DNA of 16,204 nt from an uncultured Acidobacteriota bacterium (GTDB lineage Bacteria; Acidobacteriota; Terriglobia; Terriglobales; CAINCZ01): assembly GCA_903847195.1 (NCBI GenBank), contig CAINCZ010000043.1, forward strand, positions 1-16,204. Reading direction: 5' to 3'. Below are positions 1 to 10,131 of this stretch, piece after piece (positions within the stretch are counted from its first letter, which is position 1; each line of letters begins with the position of its first letter). Position numbers and translations under genes: made by a program. The notes under the pieces are model-generated. The model was not told the origin of the DNA, did not search any database, and saw only the letters and a program-made list of their open reading frames with translations.

Positions 1-162
1 CGTCTTGCGGAGTGAGATTCGGGAGCCGGAACGGGCGGGGATTATTTGTTCCGAGGCTGCTGCTGATTTACCATACGGTGAAGCACCGAAGCGAATTGCT
101 GCACAGGGGATAGCGTGCGTCTTCCGGGTCAGTTGTTACCGCACATTACGGAAGTCGCCATA

Positions 163-214
163 GGCAAATTTGCCACCCGGCAGTGGACCCGCAAGGGTTG
201 ACTCATTCGAATGA
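163..214. promoter_or_regulatory. Two perfect 12-bp palindromes upstream of nifJ
   Basis: GGCAAATTTGCC at 163-174 and TCATTCGAATGA at 203-214 are each perfect palindromes. Their centres lie 40 bp apart, and the second ends 15 bases before the nifJ start codon. This is the usual place for an operator or repressor site. The two sequences differ, so they need not bind the same protein. I found no convincing -35/-10 pair in 1-229 and no gene there, so the regulatory role is inference. Confidence 0.3.
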
Positions 215-229
215 AATGGAATCCTGAAT

Positions 230-3815
<3,586 letters not shown>

Positions 3816-3823
<8 letters not shown>

Positions 3824-4817
3824 TCTCGAAACCAGTTATCTAGGCTTGAAACTGAAGAACCCGGTCGTTGTCTCCTCCGGGCCGCTGTGCAAGGAACTCG
3901 GCTTGCTGCGCCAGTTGGAAGATGCGGGCGCCGCCGCCATCGTATTGCACTCGCTCTTTGAAGAGCAGATCAACCTCGAAGCCAACGAGTTGGACTCCGC
4001 CCTGAGCGGAGGCAGCGACGTGTCGGCCGAGGCCATGGGCGTCTTCCCCGATCTGAGCCAGTACAATATCGGGCCTGACGCCTACCTCGAACACATCCGC
4101 CAAGCGAAGCAGGCGCTATCCATCCCGGTGATGGCCAGTCTGAACGGCATTTCGCACGGTGGCTGGGTGCGGTACGCGAAGCTGATGGAAGACGCCGGCG
4201 CGGATGCGCTGGAACTGAACATCTACTTCGTCCCGACCGACATGAACCAGACCTCGGCGCAGGTGGAGGCGATGTACACCGAACTGGTGGCCAACGTGAA
4301 CTCCACGGTGCGCATTCCGCTGGCGGTCAAACTGGCGCCCTACTACAGCGCGTTCGCCAACTTCGCCAAGCATCTGGATATGGCGGGAGCCGACGGCCTG
4401 GTTATCTTCAACCGCTTTTACCATCCGGATTTCGATCTGGAAGCACTCGATGTGGTGCCGACGCTGGAACTGAGCCGCTCGAACGAACTGCGGCTGCGGT
4501 TGGCCTGGGCGGCGCTGCTCTACGGCAAGGTCAAGGCGGATATCGCAATCACCGGCGGCGTACACACGGCGGAAGATGTCGTGAAGTGCATGATGGCCGG
4601 GGCGAAGGTGGCGATGACCACCTCCGCGCTGCTGATCAGCGGTCCAGGGTGGCTGACTTCGCTGGTGGCCAACCTGAAGCAGTGGCTGGAGGAGCACGAT
4701 TACGAGTCTGTGCAGCAGATGCAGGGCTCGATGAGCGCCAAGTCCGTCAGCAATCCGGCGGCGTTCGAGCGGGCCAATTACATGAAAGTGCTCAGCAGCT
4801 ACTCCTTGAAAAAGTAG
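3816..4817 (+). CDS. Dihydroorotate dehydrogenase-like flavoprotein
   Basis: A 333-residue protein of the FMN-binding TIM-barrel family that includes class 1 dihydroorotate dehydrogenase and PreA. Visible family features are the N-terminal LGLKLKNPVVVSSGPL, the barrel segments IPVMASLNGIS and LAVKLAPYYS, and the phosphate-binding end IAITGGVHTAEDVVKCMMAGA. The class 1 catalytic loop normally reads N-x-S-C-P-N. Here the equivalent is N135-IYFVPTD, without cysteine, so it probably does not oxidise dihydroorotate and should not be named pyrD. The start codon overlaps the nifJ stop (ATGACTAA), which implies translational coupling and a role linked to PFOR, perhaps in electron transfer or maturation. 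That link is inference from position. The true substrate is unknown to me. Confidence 0.88.
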
Positions 4818-4840
4818 GACGTTTCGCTGGGAAGTTGAGA

Positions 4841-4870
4841 CAGGGCAGGCTTCGGCCTGCCCTGTTTTTT
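4841..4870 (+). terminator. Rho-independent terminator of the nifJ operon
   Basis: A perfect 10-bp stem, CAGGGCAGGC (4841-4850) pairing with GCCTGCCCTG (4855-4864), has a stable TTCG loop and is followed by six T residues. It begins 23 bases after the DHOD-like stop, so the two-gene operon ends here. Confidence 0.93.
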
Positions 4871-5005
4871 GCGCATTGCCTTTCACCGCGTTTCCATAAC
4901 CCCTGACGGTGCGGGGAAATCCCCGGCCAGTCTTTTGTGCATTGGCCGCTGCTGGACGGGCATCCCTGCTGCCTCGTTCTGCTGTGTTGCCGAAGCGAAC
5001 TCGGA

Positions 5006-5011
5006 TAAAAT
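5006..5011 (+). promoter_or_regulatory. Candidate -10 box for dut
   Basis: TAAAAT matches the sigma-70 -10 consensus at five of six bases and lies 40 bases before the dut GTG, just after a strong terminator. No good -35 is visible at 16-18 bases upstream, so this is a tentative call. Confidence 0.35.
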
Positions 5012-5051
5012 CGAGACGCGCTCCACACCGAAAAACAGACGAGGTGCCTCC

Positions 5052-5489
5052 GTGCCGGCTCTTCCCGTGAAAGTAAAAAAGCTCGATCCTGCCGCCAAGC
5101 TCCCGGCCTACGCTCACCCGGCCGACGAGGGAGAACTGGGCGCCGATCTCTATGCGCTCTGTGCCGACAAGTTGGAGGTGGGCCAGATCAAGATGGTCCG
5201 CACCGGCGTTGCCCTCGAACTGCCGGCGGGCTATGGCGCCCTGGTGGAAGACCGCTCCGGGCTGGCTACCAGGGGCATCTGCACTCTGGGCGGAGTGATC
5301 GATTGCGGCTACCGCGGCGAGATCAAGGTGATCATGGCCAACCTGAGTGGCCAGCCCTACGAGATGGCAGCCGGCGACCGCATTGCGCAGCTACGACTGA
5401 CCAAATGCCTGCCTGCGGCCTATACGGAGGTCGCTGAGCTGTCGTCCTCAACTAGGGGCGAAGGCGGATTCGGCAGCACCGGCCGGTAG
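5052..5489 (+). CDS. dut: dUTP diphosphatase (dUTPase)
   Basis: A 145-residue trimeric-type dUTPase, which hydrolyses dUTP to dUMP and pyrophosphate, keeping uracil out of DNA and supplying dUMP for thymidylate. All five family motifs are present in order: ELGADLYA, EDRSGLA, GVIDCGYRGEIKV, GDRIAQL and the C-terminal RGEGGFGSTGR. The motif 3 aspartate and tyrosine are kept; glycine in place of the second acidic residue (IDCGY) is like some actinobacterial enzymes. The frame is open from 4869, but that extension would cross the terminator and promoter region and has no homology to the family. GTG at 5052, preceded by GAGGTG at 5041-5046, gives the usual length. It stands alone between terminators. 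Confidence 0.93.
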   Translation: MPALPVKVKKLDPAAKLPAYAHPADEGELGADLYALCADKLEVGQIKMVRTGVALELPAGYGALVEDRSGLATRGICTLGGVIDCGYRGEIKVIMANLSGQPYEMAAGDRIAQLRLTKCLPAAYTEVAELSSSTRGEGGFGSTGR

Positions 5490-5515
5490 CGATATTCCAC
5501 ACGGTTGCTGATCGG

Positions 5516-5555
5516 AAAGAAAAAACCCCGTCGTGCATCGCTGCGCGACGGGGTT
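5516..5555 (-). terminator. Terminator of the MFS transporter gene
   Basis: AACCCCGTCG (5524-5533) pairs perfectly with CGACGGGGTT (5546-5555), and three further pairs extend the stem inward. On the minus strand the stem is followed by a T-rich run (the A-rich 5516-5525). It lies about 20 bases after the transporter stop. On the plus strand no T-tract follows, so it mainly serves the minus strand but may also slow dut transcripts. Confidence 0.85.
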
Positions 5556-5575
5556 CATGCTTGCGCCCAAAACGA

Positions 5576-6928
5576 CTAGTTGCTCTTGGGCATGTTGACC
5601 GGTTCATCCAGCAACACGAGCGAGCAGATCAGGCTCCCCAGGGCGGCTGCGCCCATAAAGATGAACTGCACGTCGTAGCTCTTGTAAACGTCGAGCAGCC
5701 ATCCCAGCGCGATAGGCGAGATGAAGGCGCCGATGTTGCCGCCCATGATCATCAGTGAGATCGCAACCGGAAAGGTCTTGCCGGTGGTGAACGCCATCGG
5801 GAAACCGAAGTACGACGTCCAGCCGATGTTGGCGAAGATGCCGGTGAGGAAAAGTGAAATCGTCAGCGCCACGGTGCTGCTGGAACCCACGATGGCCCAC
5901 ATTCCGAACATGGTGCCCAGTCCGGCGATGATCATCATGGGCTTGCGCCGGCCATAGAGCAGCGTGTCGGAAATCAGGCCGCCGAAGAAGTTGCCGCAGA
6001 AGCCGCCGAGCCAGGGAACCGCCGCCAGCGCGCCGCTCTGCATGATCGAGAAATGCTTGGCATCGCGCAGGTAGGCCGGCAGCCAGAACGAAATACCGTA
6101 AAAGATGATCTGGATGAACAGGTAAACCATGAACACGCCCCACATATTCCGGGAGCGGAAGATCTCGGCATTGGTCTCTATGACCTTGACCGCCTTGGCG
6201 CGCAGAAACGTATCGAACCCGCCGAGCGCTCCGATGGCCGCCGTCTTTTTGCCGCGCGTCGGGACCGCGGTGCGAATGTACTCCAGTTCGCTTTCGTTCA
6301 CGTGCGGGCTGTCCTGCGGATAGCGGCGCACCACCCAGAACCAGAAGATCGAAAGGAAAATACCGGGAATGGCGAAGAAGAAGAAGATGTATCGCCAGCC
6401 CCACCCCTTCAGGATCCACGAGGCGACGATCGGCGTCAGTCCGACGGCCAGCGTGGTGGCGCCGGTCAGGCAGCCCAGCGCGATGCCGCGCTCCTTGGCC
6501 GGGAACCAGGTCTTAATGGAGCCGTTGGAGGCGACCACCGTCGGCGCTTCCACAATACCGAGGGCCACGCGGAACCACATCACCATGGCGCCCGACATCG
6601 CGGTGCCGATCAGGGCCGTAAAGGCCGAGAACAGGATGATCGTACTCGAAATAAAACCGCGCACCCCCCACTTGCTGACGGCCCAGCCGGCGGGAACTTG
6701 AATGAGGAAATAGCCCAGGAAGAACAGGCTGCCCATCATTCCCAGTTGAGCGCCCGTCATATGGAACTCAGCGCGCAGGGATGGGATCGCTACGCCGATA
6801 TTTGCACGGTCGGCAAAGTTGACTGCGTGCAGAACGCAACAGGCAACAAGCAGGACCCAGCGAAAATTCGAGCGCTGAATGCTGCTGCCCGGGCCCGGAA
6901 CTGTCGTCGGGGCATTGGTGGATTGCAT
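5576..6928 (-). CDS. MFS transporter, anion:cation symporter (ACS) type
   Basis: A 450-residue integral membrane protein with about twelve hydrophobic segments, typical of the major facilitator superfamily. The first helix is followed by NFADRANIGVAIP, and the loop after helix 2 carries AGWAVSKWGVRG, the MFS signature region. GIVEAPTVVASNGSIKTWFPAKERG matches the ACS family, which includes GudP/ExuT-like importers of sugar acids and other organic anions by proton or sodium symport. A cytoplasmic loop lies near residues 200-250. The start ATG has GGAGG (6937-6941 on the complement) eight bases upstream. A terminator upstream separates it from the dehydrogenase gene, so it probably has its own promoter. 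Gene order suggests that it imports the substrate of the neighbouring M24 hydrolase or dehydrogenase, but specificity cannot be read from the sequence. Confidence 0.9.
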   Translation of the reverse strand: MQSTNAPTTVPGPGSSIQRSNFRWVLLVACCVLHAVNFADRANIGVAIPSLRAEFHMTGAQLGMMGSLFFLGYFLIQVPAGWAVSKWGVRGFISSTIILFSAFTALIGTAMSGAMVMWFRVALGIVEAPTVVASNGSIKTWFPAKERGIALGCLTGATTLAVGLTPIVASWILKGWGWRYIFFFFAIPGIFLSIFWFWVVRRYPQDSPHVNESELEYIRTAVPTRGKKTAAIGALGGFDTFLRAKAVKVIETNAEIFRSRNMWGVFMVYLFIQIIFYGISFWLPAYLRDAKHFSIMQSGALAAVPWLGGFCGNFFGGLISDTLLYGRRKPMMIIAGLGTMFGMWAIVGSSSTVALTISLFLTGIFANIGWTSYFGFPMAFTTGKTFPVAISLMIMGGNIGAFISPIALGWLLDVYKSYDVQFIFMGAAALGSLICSLVLLDEPVNMPKSN

Positions 6929-7133
6929 AAAGTTAACCTCCAGCGGTCCTCAAAATCGCAAAAATGAGTAAAACAACGCAAGCCGGAACTCCCAGCCTGG
7001 GTGCGGTATAACCGTCATGGCTCGCAGTGGAACTACGTCTGCGCCAAAGGAACTGGCGGTAAGACAGACTTCCCATTCAAACCACTAGGGTAGGCTGCAA
7101 TTTAACCGTGAGTGGATATGGAAGGTCAAGGAG
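6929..7133. other. Intergenic leader of the MFS gene
   Basis: No supported gene lies here. The segment must hold the transporter promoter on the minus strand, but I see no clear -35/-10 pair. A short inverted repeat, CCCAGCCTGGG, lies near 6991. A 23-codon frame starts at ATG 7017 on the plus strand but lacks a ribosome site. Confidence 0.5.
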
Positions 7134-7158
7134 AAAACCCGGCCAAAGGCCGGGTTTT
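7134..7158. terminator. Bidirectional terminator after the hydroxyacid dehydrogenase gene
   Basis: AAAACCCGGCC (7134-7144) and GGCCGGGTTTT (7148-7158) form a perfect 11-bp stem around an AAA loop, with U-runs available in both directions. It lies 65 bases beyond the dehydrogenase stop and separates that gene from the MFS gene. Confidence 0.9.
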
Positions 7159-7222
7159 CATGTTTATTCGCTTTAAGTTGCGTGCGCTTCTCGAGCAGGC
7201 AAGCGACACGTGCTCAAAATCC

Positions 7223-8209
7223 CTAGTAGCCGCGCTCCCAGCTGAACTCGTACAGCAACGGCTTGCCCTGGTCAAAGCGCGCCAGGTTATCGGCAAACAC
7301 CCGGGCGGCGCGAATCATGTAATACGGCGAGATGGCGGCCATGTGGGGCGAGAGGATGACGTTGGGCATGCTCCAGAGTTCGCTCGTCTCGGGCAGCGGT
7401 TCGGGATCAAGAGCGTCGAGTCCGGCACCGCCGATCCAACCTTCCTTCAAGCCGCGCACCAGCGCGACGTGGTCCACGACGGGGCCGCGTGCGAGATTGA
7501 GGAGCATCGAGGTCGGCTTCATCAGCTGCAACTGCTTCTCGCTGATCATGGCGCGCGTCTTGGGGGTCAGCGGGCAGACCAGCACGAGGAAGTCGCACTG
7601 CGGCAGCATCTCGTCGATCTTGTCGGCGAGATAGAACTTCTCGAGGTCCGGGTTCTGCACCGGGCGTGGGCCCGTTCCGAGGATTTTCATCCCGAGGCCC
7701 TTGCACCTCTCGGCGATCACCTTGCCGATTTCGCCGACGCCGACGATGCCCACCGTCTTGCTGGCCAGCTCGTCGGCTTCAAGGAAGCGGCGCCAGATCT
7801 TGTTGTTCTGGCGGTCGCGCAGCAGGTTGAAGCCGCGCACGTACATCAACATCATGCAGAGGGTGTGCTCGGCCATGGGCAGCCCGTGGATGCCCTTGGT
7901 GCAGGTGACCGTCAGCTTGCGGGAGACAACATCCGGCAGGTTGATGATGCCGTCATAGCCGGCCGAGAGCACGTGAATCCACTTCAGGTTCTTGGCCGCC
8001 GCGACGAACTTCGCCGGCTTGTACATGCCCCAGGTGCACAGCGCCTCGCACTCGGGGGCAAAGTCCATCAGCTCAGCTTCTTCGTGAGCGCGGACGACGG
8101 TGGCATGCGGCGCTACGGCTCTGATTTCGGCTTCCTGCTCAGGCAGGATGTCGAGGGGATTGACGTTGGCATCCGCCTTGTAGAGGATCGCGACTTTCTT
8201 AACAGACAT
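7223..8209 (-). CDS. D-2-hydroxyacid dehydrogenase (NAD(P)-dependent)
   Basis: A 328-residue enzyme of the family containing glycerate/glyoxylate reductase, D-lactate and phosphoglycerate dehydrogenases. It reduces 2-oxoacids to D-2-hydroxyacids or the reverse. The Rossmann motif GIVGVGEIGK lies near residues 152-161. The catalytic triad is visible as R241 (NLARGP), E270 (DPEPLP) and H289 (SPHMAA; many relatives have TPH). There is no ACT domain, so it is not a full-length SerA. After the dinucleotide motif, GTGPRP replaces an obvious acidic residue, hinting at NADPH preference, as in glyoxylate/hydroxypyruvate reductases; this is inference. A strong AGGAGGGG (complement of 8214-8221) precedes the ATG. 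It lies 75 bases downstream of the M24 gene on the same strand and is probably co-transcribed with it. Confidence 0.92.
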   Translation of the reverse strand: MSVKKVAILYKADANVNPLDILPEQEAEIRAVAPHATVVRAHEEAELMDFAPECEALCTWGMYKPAKFVAAAKNLKWIHVLSAGYDGIINLPDVVSRKLTVTCTKGIHGLPMAEHTLCMMLMYVRGFNLLRDRQNNKIWRRFLEADELASKTVGIVGVGEIGKVIAERCKGLGMKILGTGPRPVQNPDLEKFYLADKIDEMLPQCDFLVLVCPLTPKTRAMISEKQLQLMKPTSMLLNLARGPVVDHVALVRGLKEGWIGGAGLDALDPEPLPETSELWSMPNVILSPHMAAISPYYMIRAARVFADNLARFDQGKPLLYEFSWERGY

Positions 8210-8248
8210 GAGACCCCTCCTAGAGAGAGCAAAATAAATTTTAAGGCT

Positions 8249-8277
8249 CCCGGCCGGACTGTGCGGTTTCGGCCGGG
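8249..8277 (-). repeat. Intercistronic hairpin between the M24 and dehydrogenase genes
   Basis: CCCGGCCG (8249-8256) and CGGCCGGG (8270-8277) are perfect 8-bp arms around a 13-base spacer. On the minus strand the hairpin is followed by an A/U-rich stretch (complement of 8231-8243) before the dehydrogenase ribosome site. It could be a leaky terminator or an mRNA-stability element that lowers expression of the second gene. The T-run is interrupted, so a full stop is less likely. Confidence 0.5.
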
Positions 8278-8284
8278 TAGAAGC

Positions 8285-9493
8285 TTAGCAGTTAATGACG
8301 AAAATCTCCTGCGGGTTCGTGTGCATGCGCACCGCGCCCTGCTCGGTAATCAGAAAGTTATCACAGCACCATGCAAAGCCCGTATCTGTCATTGCTGTCG
8401 GGTGCAGTGCGACGAACATATTCTTCTGCAGTAGCATGGTTTCTTCAAGGCGGTAGGCCGGTCGCTCGACCAGATCGTAACCCTGGCCGTGCGAGAAGAG
8501 CCGGTTCTCCAGCGGCAGCCCCTTCTCAGCGAGAAATTTATTGATGGCGTTGAAAATGTCGCCCGGACGCGCACCCGGGACGGACAAACGCGCCGTCAGC
8601 TTCTGCGCTTCGACCGAGATATCCCAGAGCTTCAGCAATTCCTGCGGCGCATCGCCGAGGCACCAGGTGCGGCCGATTTCACCATAGAATCCGCCCGGCC
8701 CGTTGGGCTCGATCATGATGATGATCTGGTCGCCCCATTGAATCTGACGGTTCTGCCAGAAGGAGTGAATGTTGACGGCGCGCTGACCGGCCGGAGCCGA
8801 GCTCATCATGATTAACTGCTCTTCGCTGCCCAGGTCGGTAAGGATGCGTGCAATTTCGCTGCGCACCTGGTACTCATACAGGCCGGGCCGGATGATGGTG
8901 GGCACGGCAGCGAAGACCATGTCGTGCGTCTCAACCGTCTTGCGGATGAAGACCAACTCGTCTTCGCTCTTGACCGCCTTGATATGGTCTACCGCGTCGG
9001 TGAATTCGACAAACTCCACGCCGGGCAGGTTCTCGGTCACGTACTTGTAGAAAGCCGCATGCATCGCGCCCAGGCCAACGAAGCCCACCTTCTTGTCGCC
9101 GCGCCGCTTCAGTTCCTTCACCGCGGCTTCGGCGTCCCAGTTGTTGGTGTAGAGCATCGTGCGGAGGTACGGCAGGCTGATGCGCTGTTTTACGCCACGA
9201 ACGGCCCAGTCAAACGGTCCCGGAGCGCTCGGCGGCGGTCCGCCGTGGGTAATGAGGGTCATCTCCTCATCGGCGGGGAAGAGCACGGTCCAGGGATAAG
9301 CCTGCTCGGTCGGAATGTCGGTGAAATATCGGCAATAGCCGCCCAGGTATTGGTTGTCGTTTTGCAGAATCAGGCAGCCGATACCTTCGGCTTTCATCGC
9401 CGCGCGAACGGCGGACCATCTGCGTTCCAACTCACGCGTTGGAATCGAATAGCGGATTCGCTCATGCTTAATTGCAGCAGGACTCAGGCTCAT
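8285..9493 (-). CDS. M24 family / creatinase-fold hydrolase (Xaa-Pro peptidase-like)
   Basis: A 402-residue protein with the creatinase N-terminal domain (about residues 1-165) and the pita-bread M24 domain (about 175-400). The segments GDQIIIMIEPNGPGG, YGEIGRTW, LFSHGQGYDL, FVALHP and FLITEQG line up with the five metal-ligand blocks of aminopeptidase P/prolidase. Only the histidine is kept (H335). The second Asp becomes E272, the two Glu ligands become H364 and C377, and the first Asp is lost (E262 is nearby). Length and the spacing KLWDISVEAQ...PGARPGDI recall creatinase, which uses no metal. The enzyme may therefore hydrolyse a small C-N compound rather than peptides, or may bind a different metal. 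The frame is open to 9760, but ATG 9493 has GGAGA (complement of 9501-9505) seven bases upstream and gives the family N-terminus. First gene of the minus-strand group with the dehydrogenase. Confidence 0.85.
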   Translation of the reverse strand: MSLSPAAIKHERIRYSIPTRELERRWSAVRAAMKAEGIGCLILQNDNQYLGGYCRYFTDIPTEQAYPWTVLFPADEEMTLITHGGPPPSAPGPFDWAVRGVKQRISLPYLRTMLYTNNWDAEAAVKELKRRGDKKVGFVGLGAMHAAFYKYVTENLPGVEFVEFTDAVDHIKAVKSEDELVFIRKTVETHDMVFAAVPTIIRPGLYEYQVRSEIARILTDLGSEEQLIMMSSAPAGQRAVNIHSFWQNRQIQWGDQIIIMIEPNGPGGFYGEIGRTWCLGDAPQELLKLWDISVEAQKLTARLSVPGARPGDIFNAINKFLAEKGLPLENRLFSHGQGYDLVERPAYRLEETMLLQKNMFVALHPTAMTDTGFAWCCDNFLITEQGAVRMHTNPQEIFVINC

Positions 9494-9648
9494 GAGAACT
9501 TCTCCAGGGAAATGAATTGCGATGGTGCGGAGCACCCGGCTCCCCGGCCCGTCGTAGTGCTTTCCGCCGTGCAGGGCAGGACGCTTGCGGTTGCATCCTG
9601 TGCCTTGAGCCAGCGGGGCAATAACATGGCGGTGCTCCTCGGGATGAA

Positions 9649-9692
9649 GCCGGTTGCGGTGCCAGTTTCTTGTTTCCGGCCACCGAACCGGC
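9649..9692 (-). promoter_or_regulatory. Long stem-loop in the presumed 5' leader of the M24 gene
   Basis: GCCGGTT (9649-9655) pairs with AACCGGC (9686-9692). A single-base bulge follows on each side (9656 and, further in, 9680). CGGTG (9657-9661) pairs with CACCG (9681-9685), and CCAG (9662-9665) pairs with CCGG (9676-9679) with one wobble on one strand. This gives about 16 pairs around a ten-base loop. It lies roughly 155-200 bases upstream of the M24 start. There is no T-tract, so it is not a simple terminator. It does not match a riboswitch class I know. Confidence 0.5.
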
Positions 9693-9762
9693 TGGAAGCA
9701 CACTGCCGTCGCAGGCACAAGGCGCAGAGTTTTCCGGGTGCAACGTATGACCCTTTCCATAT

Positions 9763-9768
9763 ATCATA
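9763..9768 (-). promoter_or_regulatory. Candidate -10 box for the M24 gene
   Basis: On the minus strand, TATGAT (complement of 9763-9768) with a TG three bases before it resembles an extended -10 element. The matching -35 is weak. If real, it gives a leader of about 260 bases that contains the long stem-loop. Confidence 0.3.
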
Positions 9769-9821
9769 GGCATGCGCGGAATAGGTAGCGAAAAAAGGCG
9801 CGACAGAGCGGCAGTTTTCAT

Positions 9822-9849
9822 CTAAGAATGGGGTGAGATTCGTTCTTAG
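9822..9849. promoter_or_regulatory. Inverted repeat CTAAGAA-N14-TTCTTAG
   Basis: Perfect 7-bp arms at 9822-9828 and 9843-9849 lie in the divergent region, about 55 bases upstream of the candidate M24 -10 and about 280 bases before malate synthase. The arm spacing, 21 bases centre to centre or two helical turns, suits a dimeric regulator. A chance origin is not excluded. Confidence 0.3.
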
Positions 9850-10131
9850 TGCCTGCGGTTGGAACGCCATTCGGTCTTGTTCAACATTGCCTTAAGGCGC
9901 TTTCCAGTGAGCGCTTCCCTACGACATTAGCCGTATGCGGCGCATTGGGCCAAAGGGCGGAGAACGCATATTAGAGCCGTAGTGTGCGTGTCCGGAGTCG
10001 TCGCTACCTCCGCGAAGCAAATAGCAGCCCGGTAATAGTCCCGCAAATTGGCAGCAGCATCGCTCTACTTTTGAGCCTGATTTTCACAAAGGCGGCTACA
10101 GCCGCCGATGACATGTATTTAGGAGGAACAT

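Larger units (their letters stand above)
9494..10131. other. Divergent intergenic region between the M24 and malate synthase genes
   Basis: About 640 bases without a supported gene. The left part, read on the minus strand, looks like a structured leader of the M24 gene (long hairpin at 9649-9692, small hairpin GGTGC/GCACC at 9524-9536). The middle has an inverted repeat at 9822-9849. The right part is the upstream region of malate synthase, with a short GGCGGC/GCCGCC hairpin at 10091-10106. Minus-strand frames of 117-126 codons across 9468-9870 have no recognisable features and are probably chance. Confidence 0.6.

Noticed and set aside
4866..4947. Near-repeat of TTTTGCGCATTGCC and TTTTGTGCATTGGCC before dut
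   Set aside because: Short, imperfect and next to a T-run; chance similarity is enough to explain it.
7017..7088. 23-codon plus-strand frame with a TATAAC box just before it
   Set aside because: The box is only four bases from the ATG, there is no Shine-Dalgarno, and the frame is too short to judge as a gene.
7112..8434. 440-codon plus-strand frame across the hydroxyacid dehydrogenase gene
   Set aside because: It is the antisense shadow of a well-supported dehydrogenase, crosses its terminator and shows no family motif.
9468..9870. Minus-strand frames of 117 and 126 codons upstream of the M24 gene
   Set aside because: Low-complexity Pro/Ala/Arg/Ser composition, overlap with the hairpin leader, no recognisable motif and no clear ribosome site.
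9945..9974. Possible promoter TTGGGC-18-TATTAG upstream of malate synthase
   Set aside because: Only three and four consensus matches; too weak to annotate in a 260-base upstream region.
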